Position numbers and translations under genes: made by a program. This document shows positions 47,211 through 56,371 of a stretch of DNA of 64,000 bases, piece after piece; position 1 is the first letter of the stretch, and each line of letters begins with the position of its first letter. The notes beneath the pieces were generated by a model. The model worked only from the letters and a program-made list of their open reading frames with translations. It was not told the origin of the DNA and searched no databases. This DNA is from Methanomethylovorans hollandica DSM 15978 (GTDB taxonomy: Archaea; Halobacteriota; Methanosarcinia; Methanosarcinales; Methanosarcinaceae). Location of the stretch: assembly GCF_000328665.1 (NCBI RefSeq), contig NC_019977.1, positions 992,001 to 1,056,000 on the forward strand, written 5' to 3'.

Positions 47211-48305
47211 ATGGATGAATTGCAGGGACTGGCTGATCAGTGTATCGATTGTAAGAAGTGCTGGGATGTATGCCCTGTGAATATGGTTACAGCAGGCGAC
47301 ATCTATACTCCTCAGGGCAAGATCGGGTCATTGTCAAAGATACTTGCAGGGGAGGAGCTGACAGAGAACGAGTTCAATAATATCTACCTTTCCACGAGAT
47401 GCGGTGCCTGTGATGATGTATGTCCTGTGGATATTCCCATTACGCAGATCATCCAGTACGAGCGCAAGCTGCTGGCAGAGCAGGGCAGGGAGCCTGCAAA
47501 GACCACCCTTATCTCAAAGAACATCCTGGAGAAGAACAGTCCGGGAGGCAAGGACCCGGCTCTGAGGTTCTCATGGGTGACGCCTGACCTTGAGATCGCT
47601 GAAAGTTCGGATGTGGCTTACATGGCCGGGTGCTGGGTAGCCTACAGCCATCCGGAGATCGCCCAGTCCACTATCAGGTTGCTCAATAAGGCTGGCATCA
47701 AGCCCATGATACTGAAAGAGGAGAAATGCTGCGGCATTTTCCTTATCGACAGCGGCCATCTGGATGAGATAGCAGCACATGGCGAGAGATATATGGAATA
47801 CATCGAGTCCCTGGGTGTGAAAAAGCTGCTGGTCTCCTGTCCGGGATGCTATCACAGCATCAGGGATTCGTATGCTGAGCTGTGCAGAGCTCCCAAGTTC
47901 GAAGTGGAGCTTACTATAAATGTGTTCAAGGAACTGCTGGACGAAGGCAAACTGAAGCCAAAAGAACTAAACCGGATCGTGGCTATCAGGGATGCCTGTC
48001 CCATACGTCATCTTGCAGGCGTTCCCAGGTACATCCTCAGGACCATCGGTGTAGAGGTCATCGAGCTATTCGATGGCAAGACACGGTGTTGCGGTGGTCC
48101 GGGCGGCCTCAAGCCCAACTTCCCCCAGATCTCCGGGGATATCGCCATGATGGCTGTCAACAGGTACAAAGAGGTCTCAGACACCCTGGTCTCATATTGC
48201 CCGTTCTGCATGCACCACACCGAAGGCGTCTGCAAGGAACGCAACGCAGAACTGAACATGAAGGACATTTCGGTGCTGCTGGCTGAGAGCGTGCTGGGGG
48301 AGTGA
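47211..48305 (+). CDS. HdrD-like Fe-S oxidoreductase (two 4Fe-4S, two CCG domains)
   Basis: 364 residues from ATG 47211; upstream in-frame codons lie within the preceding gene. Two 4Fe-4S motifs (CIDCKKCWDVCP about 10-21 and CGACDDVCPVDIP about 67-79), then two CCG domains with the CX(n)CCG...CPGC pattern (KCCGIFLIDSG ... CPGCYHS, and RCCGGPGG ... CPFCMHH). That is the layout of HdrD, GlpC and related proteins; HdrD reduces the CoM-S-S-CoB heterodisulfide, but HdrE (cytochrome b) is absent here and many HdrD paralogues serve other substrates. I call it HdrD-like only. Confidence 0.88.
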   Translation: MDELQGLADQCIDCKKCWDVCPVNMVTAGDIYTPQGKIGSLSKILAGEELTENEFNNIYLSTRCGACDDVCPVDIPITQIIQYERKLLAEQGREPAKTTLISKNILEKNSPGGKDPALRFSWVTPDLEIAESSDVAYMAGCWVAYSHPEIAQSTIRLLNKAGIKPMILKEEKCCGIFLIDSGHLDEIAAHGERYMEYIESLGVKKLLVSCPGCYHSIRDSYAELCRAPKFEVELTINVFKELLDEGKLKPKELNRIVAIRDACPIRHLAGVPRYILRTIGVEVIELFDGKTRCCGGPGGLKPNFPQISGDIAMMAVNRYKEVSDTLVSYCPFCMHHTEGVCKERNAELNMKDISVLLAESVLGE

Positions 48306-48400
48306 GACTATATAACATTATTTCATTTTTAATTTATCCAAATTAATACTTTAACTAAAAAATGAAAGGATATGTGTGAAATGCCCTCCTAAAAATCAAA

Positions 48401-50947
48401 TTATCCTTTGCTGTGCTCTTGAACACGAACTAAATATTTCTCTAAATGTGAAGTGTCTAGATTAAACTCTATTAATTTATCAAGGATTATTTTTTCGGAC
48501 AAACTTCTTTTATCTGGCAATGATTTATAAAAAGAAGAAATGCTATTTTTCAACAAATTTAATTGTTCTTCTTTAATTACCCATGCAGCATCACTTAAAT
48601 GTGCAACTGAGGATAACATATTTGATGGATGGATAAAAACAGGTTTTACCATAGAATTTTCATAAGTGTTTTTAAACCAAGATATGCTATTTTGCATTTG
48701 TCCCGATTCATCTTTTGAAATGTCATCGCGACTTAATTTTACTTGGTTTTTACATTCAATTACCCAATAAGACTTATTGCCTATAAACCATAAATTGTCA
48801 GGACCATCATCACTTACTTTTTCAGGCCTTTCTGAAATCAAACCCAACAATTCCCCAGTTTCTTTTATGCCTTCTTCAAATCTATCACTATCTACACCAA
48901 AATTAACTTTATCTAGAATCTGCTCAACGGCCAATATTAATGAACTTCGCGATTCTTTGCTCCTAATATATTCTGATATAACTTCTGCCCGGTTTTTTCC
49001 TTTTGCATCATGTTTAGAATAGCGTAGCCCTGCTTCAGGTTTAGATAGTCGAGAATTAACTTCATATGCTTTGATTTGAACGTCCATAGAATTTGTGGGA
49101 TCAGTAGCATATAAATAAGTTGATTTTAATTGCAAGTACCACCCACGGTCATCATGGGACTCTGATTTGGATATTAAATCATCAATAGTAGAAATTGTCT
49201 TAATAAGTTGACCATTCATGTAGTTTACTTCTGCTTCTCTTTCTAAAATGGAATTATTAAGATAGTCCTCATCCAATGTGAATCCTTTTAACTTGCTCAT
49301 TTCTAGCTTGTAATATTCTTTCCATCCTGCATCTCTGTCAATAGATTGCTGAATAGTTTCTTCTATTTTTGAGAGTGTAGCTCCTTCTTCTATCATTGCC
49401 GAAGTTAAAGTATCTCCAATCTCAATTTGTTTTTGTGCTTCCTCAGAAAGATACTGTTTCTTTTTTGTTTCTGAAAAGAAATTTGTTAAATCATTTCCGA
49501 TTACAATTACAATACACCAATCACTAATACCTCTAATAGCTCTTCCCATACCTTGTTCAATTCTTTGTGCAATCTGCCGATTTACTATTTTGGAATCTCC
49601 TCTTACTTTTTGAATGTATTTAGCCATTAATGAGGTATAATCAGGAAATGAATCTAGAACTAAAATTCTACATATATCATCTGGCAAATCGATTCCATCA
49701 TAAGCATTTACTAAAACCAATACATTATCTGCACTTTTTATTTTTATTTTCCCATTTAAAAAGTTAATATTTTGAATTACATCAGTAGATGTTGCTATAT
49801 TGGCTCCTAATGATTTCCATTCATTGGTTTTATAATAGGAAGGTACAATACTTACAACACCAAAATTTTTGTTTCGATTGGATATAGATGTAATCCACTT
49901 TATTAAATTTAATCTAGTAAGCCCAGTATTTACATTTGTAGGGAACAAAATTAGCCGCTCACCACTATATTTTAATATATCATACCTTAAAGGCTGACGA
50001 ACGCTTTCAGGATTAATTCCCAAATCCCTTACCAAAAATGAATCTTCAGTCAAAGTTGCAGACATAAAAAATCTTTTAGGTGCTTTATCAAAAGAAGGAA
50101 TTTGTGAGATTGAAATCAAGCGGGGGGCGATTTCAATTTTTTTCCCAGAAATCACACAATTACAATTTTTCAGCTCATTTTTTAATAAATTCCATGAAAA
50201 CTTAATGTTCTCATTGTCTTTATTATTTGCAAAAATGTTAATTATATCACTAATATTATCTTGCCACTTCCAAAATGGAACTGCTAAGAAACAATTTTCT
50301 TCGTTTTCTATATCAATACAAGTACCATGTCCTTGGTAATTGAGTGTTGATTTAAAAATATCCCAAAGTTGTTTGTAAATTGGATTTATAGACTTATCTT
50401 TTTGGTACTTATCAATAATAAATGAAAAAGATTCACGTATTATGTCTAAACACTTGTGGGCATCATCCATTAGAATTGCCCCGGGTATTATTTCTTCATG
50501 AAGTGAATCTCTTAATCCAAAGACGGACTTCCCATTAAAAACCTTTTTGCATGTAGTTACTAATATCGCTTCAGCGTTCAAGAAATCAATTGGGAACGGA
50601 CTATTCTCTTCAAATTCCACCGTCTTTATTCCAAATATTTTAGCGTGTGCTACCGTTTGAGCCACCAAATATGTATTTGGACAAAGATACACTACTGGCT
50701 CTTTAGTTTCATTTAATACTGATTGGAGCATGAGTAGTCCTATTAAAGTTTTACCTTGTCCAGTAGGTAACTTTACAATCACGTCTCTTTTGTTTTTATA
50801 GTCTTCATACCATCTCTTTAATACATGTTCTTGTGAGGGTCTAAGGCCTCCAATACTACTTTCTTTATCGAGATTTTCAAATATTTTAATTGGATCTGTT
50901 TCAAGCGTCAGTTCTTTCTTGCCAAGTAGCTTTTTATAATCGACTAT
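48401..50947 (-). CDS. helicase with C-terminal PD-(D/E)XK-like nuclease domain
   Basis: 848 residues if started at ATA 50947 behind GAGGG; the first GTG (50782) would cut off a conserved N-terminal motif RPSQEHVLKRWY. Walker A PTGQGKT (about 64-70), Walker B ILMDDAH (about 157-163), motif III-like FMSATLT and motif VI QRIEQGMGRAIRG place it in SF2, XPD/DinG-like in order. The C-terminus has a nuclease-type core (NLWFIGNKSYWVIECKN, about 735-751). Codon use is AT-rich and unlike the neighbours, and the gene stands alone, so it is probably transferred. Defence against phage or plasmid DNA is a reasonable but untested guess. Confidence 0.78.
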   Translation of the reverse strand: MVDYKKLLGKKELTLETDPIKIFENLDKESSIGGLRPSQEHVLKRWYEDYKNKRDVIVKLPTGQGKTLIGLLMLQSVLNETKEPVVYLCPNTYLVAQTVAHAKIFGIKTVEFEENSPFPIDFLNAEAILVTTCKKVFNGKSVFGLRDSLHEEIIPGAILMDDAHKCLDIIRESFSFIIDKYQKDKSINPIYKQLWDIFKSTLNYQGHGTCIDIENEENCFLAVPFWKWQDNISDIINIFANNKDNENIKFSWNLLKNELKNCNCVISGKKIEIAPRLISISQIPSFDKAPKRFFMSATLTEDSFLVRDLGINPESVRQPLRYDILKYSGERLILFPTNVNTGLTRLNLIKWITSISNRNKNFGVVSIVPSYYKTNEWKSLGANIATSTDVIQNINFLNGKIKIKSADNVLVLVNAYDGIDLPDDICRILVLDSFPDYTSLMAKYIQKVRGDSKIVNRQIAQRIEQGMGRAIRGISDWCIVIVIGNDLTNFFSETKKKQYLSEEAQKQIEIGDTLTSAMIEEGATLSKIEETIQQSIDRDAGWKEYYKLEMSKLKGFTLDEDYLNNSILEREAEVNYMNGQLIKTISTIDDLISKSESHDDRGWYLQLKSTYLYATDPTNSMDVQIKAYEVNSRLSKPEAGLRYSKHDAKGKNRAEVISEYIRSKESRSSLILAVEQILDKVNFGVDSDRFEEGIKETGELLGLISERPEKVSDDGPDNLWFIGNKSYWVIECKNQVKLSRDDISKDESGQMQNSISWFKNTYENSMVKPVFIHPSNMLSSVAHLSDAAWVIKEEQLNLLKNSISSFYKSLPDKRSLSEKIILDKLIEFNLDTSHLEKYLVRVQEHSKG

Positions 50948-51240
50948 AAAAATCCCTCAGAAGGATCATTTAATTGTTAATGAATATCAATATATGGCAA
51001 GCTATTCGCAATAAATATTCCTATGTTTCTCCTTCAAAATTGAATGTATGACTTTTCTAGTCCAGCAAATGAAAATACACTAATGTTAGAAACCTTAGAT
51101 AGAAAATTATTCGTATCACTTCTCATTTATCCAAAATATGAATTTTAGTCTATGACTATTCAGCTTCATAATCGAATATTCGCTGACATCGTGATCTTTC
51201 TGCATACATGACGTCCATAGCTAAGATTTTACCCTCGCTC

Positions 51241-51540
51241 CTATTCTCTTCTTACTTTCTCTTCCCATCCCTCATTAACCGCCTCCATCTTCTCCTTACC
51301 AAACACCCCTTCCACAGCATCGCACATCGCAATGACCCTCTCCATATCATGTGGTTCGGGCTCTCCATGGTAATAATCATCCAGGGAGCCGGTGTCGAAG
51401 ATCTTGTCCAGGGGCTTTATCTCTGTGTTCATTTCAGCAGGCACATTCACAAGCTTTTCCACGCTGTGGACCTAACCTTCGTCCCGGAACTGTTTCGCTC
51501 TGCGTAGGTATGCTTTTGCGTCCAGATCGGTAGTTTGCAT
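51241..51540 (-). CDS. small ORF with in-frame TAG (pyrrolysine candidate or amber pseudogene)
   Basis: From ATG 51540 the frame reads 22 residues (MQTTDLDAKAYLRRAKQFRD...), meets TAG at 51474-51472 and continues unbroken for 76 more codons to a second TAG at 51243-51241. The second part (EKLVNVPAEMNTEIKP ... GWEEKVRRE) is acidic and amphipathic, like a real protein, and a GTG at 51462 could start it alone. Either the TAG is read as pyrrolysine in this Pyl-decoding organism, or the gene is broken or a shorter protein begins downstream. No family recognised. No clear ribosome site before ATG 51540. Confidence 0.45.
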
Positions 51541-51642
51541 ATACTTTCAGTTTTGTTTGGAAAGTGCAATTGATGGAAGTCAGACGATTTGTAGAGGATC
51601 GGGAAAAAGAAAAAAAGAAGTTTTTTCACAAAATGATACACA

Positions 51643-51657
51643 AGGTCCAGAGGACCT
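51643..51657 (-). terminator. hairpin and T-tract downstream of the secreted-protein gene
   Basis: AGGTCC (51643-51648), loop AGA, GGACCT (51652-51657). On the minus strand it lies 18 bases after the stop of the next-listed gene, and T-rich runs (complement of 51604-51617) follow, giving archaeal-style termination. Confidence 0.55.
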
Positions 51658-51675
51658 GTGCATCCCAGGTTCACT

Positions 51676-52494
51676 TCAGTTCGAAGGAACCTTTACATCC
51701 AGGTGGATACCGTAGTACGCATACTGCGGAACAGTTATTGTAGCACTGCTGCCGGAGAACGTGCCCTTGTATGTGGTAAATTTACCGGGGGCTGGATTCT
51801 TCGCAGGTGGTACAGCTGTGTATCCCTGGATCTTCAGGTTTTCCTGTACATCAGAGAAAACTGCTCCATTCTTCAGGTTGATGGTGATGGTCACTTTCCC
51901 ATTGACAGGTGCTGAGAACGTGACAGTGCCTGCATCTATTTTTTGACCGGCATAGATCGTAACAGTATTTCCGCTCTTATAAGTGGTATATGTTGCCCAG
52001 TTGCCCTTAGGGACATATCTGTCACCGGCTGCCCAAGCGGTCTCCTCCTTATAGCAAACCTTGTCTTGCTGGTTTACGAAATTCAGGTTCTGGACCACAT
52101 TTATGCCGTCACTTCCTCCACTTAAGGTCACCTCATGGTAGCCAGTTGACGGGAATAGCTGTGTCCATCCGGTTTCCATGTTTTCGTAGACATAATAGGT
52201 TCCGTATACGGTACCTTTGTATTCAGGGTATACAGGCAACTTTCCAAGTTTTTCGCTGAAATTGTAATGCCCTGATGCATCTGTAGTTGTCTGAGCTAGA
52301 AGAACTGGTTCAGTTGTACCCACAGATTTGTACAGCTTAATAGTCCAGCCCTGCAGAGGATGATCTGTATAGGGGGTCCCATCGCCAAGTTCCTGGTATT
52401 TATAACCAGATATCTCACAAGCAGTTGCTACAGACACCAAGCCAAGTACGGCTACTGTCAGCAGCATTACTGGCATTAATTTGGAATATGTCAT
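51676..52494 (-). CDS. secreted protein with SdrD B-like/CNA-type beta domain
   Basis: 272 residues. Signal peptide about 1-24 (MLLTVAVLGLVSVATA) then mature chain beginning at a Cys. An N-terminal SdrD B-like repeat (about 26-125: SGYKYQELGDG, LQGWTIKLYK, TTTDASGHYNF) resembles collagen-binding surface-protein stalks, followed by a second beta region (about 140-270) with Thr/Lys-rich strands. No C-terminal anchor, so it is released or held by the S-layer. Probably a surface or matrix protein. Own promoter and terminator. Function unknown. Confidence 0.75.
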   Translation of the reverse strand: MTYSKLMPVMLLTVAVLGLVSVATACEISGYKYQELGDGTPYTDHPLQGWTIKLYKSVGTTEPVLLAQTTTDASGHYNFSEKLGKLPVYPEYKGTVYGTYYVYENMETGWTQLFPSTGYHEVTLSGGSDGINVVQNLNFVNQQDKVCYKEETAWAAGDRYVPKGNWATYTTYKSGNTVTIYAGQKIDAGTVTFSAPVNGKVTITINLKNGAVFSDVQENLKIQGYTAVPPAKNPAPGKFTTYKGTFSGSSATITVPQYAYYGIHLDVKVPSN

Positions 52495-52767
52495 TTTTTC
52501 CCTCCGTTTTTAGATCTTCTCCCTCGTCTAGGATGCGTTATCCTTTTTGGCCTTGCTTGTTTGCAGGCTAGGGTAAGATCTACACTCAAACATCGATTAT
52601 TCAAGTATTTAAACATCATGAATATATTAAATATGTTGATACTCATAATGATGAGGTCTGAGTATTGCAGGATATGTTGCTTCCACTCTTGGCAGGGCTT
52701 TTGCAACAGTCAAAACTCTATAAAACTACCCTCAAAGGAAGCAGCAATATATAAGTGCCTAAAAATG

Positions 52768-54948
52768 TCATTCTTCTGCCTTGTCCACCAGCACAGCATC
52801 CGTGATCGTGACCTTTGCAGTGTACTCATCCAGCTCGATGACCTCAAATTGACGGATCTCGATCTTCTTTTTGTACATGGGTGCGTCCACAACGAAGCTT
52901 TCGAACTCACCGCCTTCGCCTGCAACATTGAGCCCGATCTTCTCATTGAGCTTTACAAGACGGTCTATATCGTTCTCTGTGATGATGCGTCCGACCCATT
53001 TGCTGTTCAGACCATAAGCTGCTACGCTGCTGAAAATGAACCTGAAGCCCAGGGCAAGCAGTTGCCTCATCTCCTTTTCCTGGTCTATATGCCACAGGGG
53101 CGAGAATACCTTAAGCCCTAGTTCGTCGCATATCCGCTCGATCCGCTCCCGCTGGTAGTTGGAGTACAGGGCACCCGTGACAACTCCTTCGATGCCAAAT
53201 TCCTGCTTAGCTTGAAGCATGGCCTTTTTCAGGTCTTCCAGTTCAGTTTCCTTCTCTCCCTGGGTTATCTGCTCGATGAGAGGAATGCCCATAGCCTCGG
53301 CCTGCAATTGCGCCAGGCCGATATTGGGCGTGTGGAACATATAGGAATCAGGATTGATGCTCTTAATGGTTATCAGGCACTCAATGGCATAGTTCTGCTG
53401 CTGCATGATGTACATGGCATAGTTGCTGTCCTTGCCTGAGCTGAACAGCACACCCAGTTTCAGGTTGGGATAATCATAGAACTGTTTCAGGTACTCCGTC
53501 TTGGTGTCATACCCTGTTTTTCTGGTAAGCCTGTCGATGGCCTTATCGAACCTGCTGCCATACTGGGCAGCCTGTTTCTTCCTCCGGGTGAACTGTGCAG
53601 GTATGCCAATCCTTTCTCCGACCCTGCGCAGGATGAGCTTGTTCTCAGTAGCATTTATCTTGAACTCAGGTGGTATCCTAAGGCCATATTCCACGAACCT
53701 TTTATCAAGATAAGGCACTCGCATTTCGATATTGTGATACATTGCCACAACATCGTCCCTATAGGTGTTCTTCTCATAGATCTTCAGGATATCTGCATAA
53801 CAGTCCCTGCTGATATCCGTAGAACGTTTGTGCCTGTCGTACCCTGCGAACAGCTCGTCTGCCCCTGAGCCTGAGAACATCACGCGCATCCCTTCCTCCT
53901 TTGCCGCCTTGCAGGCCGTGTACATGGTAAGCGCCACTCCGACTTTGGGAACATTCGTATCCTCCACCAGAGGTACCACGGTCTTGAGGTACTCTTCCAC
54001 CTGCTCCAGGTCTATCTGATACACCACCAGCTCCAATCCGATGACTTGTGCTACCCGGCGGGCATATGCTATATCCGGCGGCTCTTGCACGTCCATAAGG
54101 CCCGCAGCATAGCATTTGAAGTCCTTTCCGGGAATTTTTCCAAGTCTCTTGCACATGTAAGCCAGGATGGTGGAATCCAGACCCCCTGAGAACAGTATCC
54201 CGAAAGGTTCATCAGGAAAGCGGATCTTTACAGCGTTTTCAAGCAACAGTTGCACTTGTTCTGCAATTTGCTCAAAAGTGCCTTCATGCCGAGGGGTAAT
54301 ATAAAAGAAATTTCTGGTGTAACGGTGAACTGTTCCACTCTTTATGTCATACGCCAGTATCTCCCTAGGATTGAGCTCTTTTATGTCAGTATAGCCTGTT
54401 GCTTTCAATGCCTTTTTCTCCGAGGCGAAGGCAAAACCCTCTGAAAAGCTGTACCAGAGAGGTTTCAAACCGATGATATCCCGCGCAATATAAACTATAT
54501 CTTCCAGCCAGTAGGCGAATGCGTACACACCCCTGAGCATGTCCAGAGCATCACAGATATTTTGCATCACTGCTGTGGGATCTGAGGTGTTCACATTGCC
54601 ATCTTGCAGCCTTTTTTCGATAAGCTTTACAAGCAGATCCGAATCATTGGAAGCTTCGATCCGGCAAGTTTCTGCCAGCTCTTTCCAGTTGTATATCTCG
54701 CAATTGGATGCAAAGATACCTGCATAAACAAGAGGCTGTCTGGTGAAATTTACCATGGAATGCAGGGTGTGACCGATGGTATTGTTCTCATGCGGAAGGT
54801 GCAGCTTCGCAGCAGCAGCCGCATATTCCACCCAACCGGGCCCTGCGGCGCCTGTGCTGTCCCTTCCGCGGTCTGACAGTATATGCAGCGCTTTGAGGGT
54901 TAGTTCGGCAGCACTCTCCCTGTTAAAAAAACCAGTAATACCGCACAT
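52768..54948 (-). CDS. asparagine synthetase (glutamine-hydrolysing) fused to Dph6-type diphthine-ammonia ligase domain
   Basis: 726 residues, a fusion. N-terminal class II glutaminase with Cys2 nucleophile (MCGITGFF), a PP-loop asparagine synthetase domain with FSGGLDSTILAYM (about 250-262) and SGSGADELFAGYDRH (about 355-369), then from about 500 a second PP-loop domain with LFSSGKDSNYAMY and GVVTGALYSNYQRER and the closing GEGGEFESFVVDAP, which is the Dph6/MJ0570 diphthine-ammonia ligase signature. The first domain would supply ammonia, and the second amidate diphthine in EF-2; whether Asn is still made is unclear because the Asn part is shorter than usual. Stands alone. Confidence 0.83.
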   Translation of the reverse strand: MCGITGFFNRESAAELTLKALHILSDRGRDSTGAAGPGWVEYAAAAAKLHLPHENNTIGHTLHSMVNFTRQPLVYAGIFASNCEIYNWKELAETCRIEASNDSDLLVKLIEKRLQDGNVNTSDPTAVMQNICDALDMLRGVYAFAYWLEDIVYIARDIIGLKPLWYSFSEGFAFASEKKALKATGYTDIKELNPREILAYDIKSGTVHRYTRNFFYITPRHEGTFEQIAEQVQLLLENAVKIRFPDEPFGILFSGGLDSTILAYMCKRLGKIPGKDFKCYAAGLMDVQEPPDIAYARRVAQVIGLELVVYQIDLEQVEEYLKTVVPLVEDTNVPKVGVALTMYTACKAAKEEGMRVMFSGSGADELFAGYDRHKRSTDISRDCYADILKIYEKNTYRDDVVAMYHNIEMRVPYLDKRFVEYGLRIPPEFKINATENKLILRRVGERIGIPAQFTRRKKQAAQYGSRFDKAIDRLTRKTGYDTKTEYLKQFYDYPNLKLGVLFSSGKDSNYAMYIMQQQNYAIECLITIKSINPDSYMFHTPNIGLAQLQAEAMGIPLIEQITQGEKETELEDLKKAMLQAKQEFGIEGVVTGALYSNYQRERIERICDELGLKVFSPLWHIDQEKEMRQLLALGFRFIFSSVAAYGLNSKWVGRIITENDIDRLVKLNEKIGLNVAGEGGEFESFVVDAPMYKKKIEIRQFEVIELDEYTAKVTITDAVLVDKAEE

Positions 54949-55071
54949 TTTCCTTTTCCTCTTCCCTGCAATAGCTCTGCAGGGACAGCAGATTAAATGT
55001 GGTTCCTTACTAATAACCTATTGCATCTCATCTTACGGCATCGACTTTTCTGTGGGGAAAAAGGTTGAGGA

Positions 55072-55473
55072 TCAGGGATTACAGTTGAACTCGACCCTCT
55101 CTTCAGGGGTTAATGCAATATAGAACCTTAGGATGTCATCAGGATCTATGTCATCTGCGAGTTTGAACCCTCTTTCTGCACCGGCGTTAAGGAAGTTTTC
55201 TTCCTTTTCATGCTTTTTTAGTATGAGTTCCCGTATCACATCATCACTCATAGAGGACATATCCACCCTTTTGAGCAAACCAATGTTTATAAAATTATCT
55301 TCTATGCGTTTGTACAGCTCATCAGCAGTTCTGTACTTTGTTTTTTCCTCGACCTCTGCTTCTGCATCTAGTAAAAAGATCTCTTCACCATTCATTTTTC
55401 TGTAGGACAAAGCTATCTTCTTTATTACCAGACCATTATTCTCACAAACCACCATCTTACGCTCAGGTCTCAT
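55072..55473 (-). CDS. conserved hypothetical protein
   Basis: 133 residues from ATG 55473, behind AGAGGTA; the upstream in-frame start at 55503 adds ten residues and has none. Acidic soluble protein with no membrane span or recognisable motif; helical stretches TADELYKRIEDNFINIG and SDDVIRELILKKHEKEENFL. No family recognised. Stands alone between the asparagine synthetase fusion and the phosphatidyltransferase. Confidence 0.7.
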   Translation of the reverse strand: MRPERKMVVCENNGLVIKKIALSYRKMNGEEIFLLDAEAEVEEKTKYRTADELYKRIEDNFINIGLLKRVDMSSMSDDVIRELILKKHEKEENFLNAGAERGFKLADDIDPDDILRFYIALTPEERVEFNCNP

Positions 55474-55709
55474 ATTTTTACCTCTTGCTGGGTGCGTGAT
55501 CACATTAAACCCTGGATGGATGTACCATCATTTTTCTTCCAGCAGCAGGTAAAAACCACTCAAATCCATATTTAATGTTTTCTATATTATACTGTATAAT
55601 ACTACTCATGCTCATCATAGGACAGGTTTATACAGTTGTTTACTTTCGTTCACAACAGATGACTAAAATAATATATTGTCAAAATCACTATAGGATAAGT
55701 GAGGGATGC

Positions 55710-56309
55710 ATCATTTTCAGCAAGTTCAAAAATACCGTAAGGAAGTCTTTATTACCTCTGGCTAAAGGAATAACCATTTCTCCAAACACGCTTACTGTTA
55801 TAGGCCTGGCTGTGAGCATTATAACAGCTATGATCTTCGCCAGAGGTTATGTGGTACTGGGCGGAGTACTCATCCTTGTCAGCGGTATCTTTGATGTGCT
55901 CGACGGCGCCGTGGCCCGGGCTTCCAACAGGATGACAGCCTTTGGAGCTGTGCTGGACTCCGTATGTGATCGCTATGCAGATGCCATTATCTTTGTCGGC
56001 ATCATTTATGGACTGATAAACGGAAGTATAGTCCCGTATCCTTTGTTCCTCATCCCGGATTGGCTTTGGTGTTCCCTTGCCCTTATTGGCTCTTATCTTG
56101 TCAGTTATACAAGGGCTCGTTCAGAAGCTGCAGGCGCTAAATCTATGGATGTCGGTCTTGCCGAAAGGCCGGAGCGCATGGTCCTTCTGGTCCTGGGTGC
56201 CTTTACAGGACATCTGGTACCATCGATAATGCTAATCGTCATCCTTACACACATCACTTCTTTACAGAGGCTGATACACGCAGAGCGCTCCCTGAGGACA
56301 AAGCTATAA
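55710..56309 (+). CDS. CDP-alcohol phosphatidyltransferase, probably archaetidylinositol-phosphate synthase
   Basis: 199 residues if started at ATC 55710 (or ATT 55713), 4-8 bases after GAGG; 199 is the normal length for this family. The upstream ATG at 55659 lies in a TATA-like stretch (TAAAATAATATATTG) and its 17 extra residues resemble nothing. The full family motif D-G-x2-A-R-x8-G-x3-D-x3-D is present (DGAVARASNRMTAFGAVLDS). About five to six membrane spans. Transfers a polar head group onto CDP-archaeol; archaetidylinositol phosphate is the best guess from archaeal homologues. Monocistronic. Confidence 0.85.
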   Translation: MIFSKFKNTVRKSLLPLAKGITISPNTLTVIGLAVSIITAMIFARGYVVLGGVLILVSGIFDVLDGAVARASNRMTAFGAVLDSVCDRYADAIIFVGIIYGLINGSIVPYPLFLIPDWLWCSLALIGSYLVSYTRARSEAAGAKSMDVGLAERPERMVLLVLGAFTGHLVPSIMLIVILTHITSLQRLIHAERSLRTKL

Positions 56310-56371
56310 AGCGTTATTTTTAATTGCGTGGTCTGTTATACTATAGCAACTAATCTAATTGAGGATAAATC

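Noticed and set aside
47882-48286. 134-residue Arg/Gln/Ser-rich ORF inside the HdrD-like gene
   Set aside because: Shadow frame of a strongly supported Fe-S protein; composition is typical of out-of-frame reading.
53774-54154. 126-residue Gly/Arg-rich minus-strand ORF inside the asparagine synthetase fusion
   Set aside because: Same strand, other frame, within conserved coding sequence.
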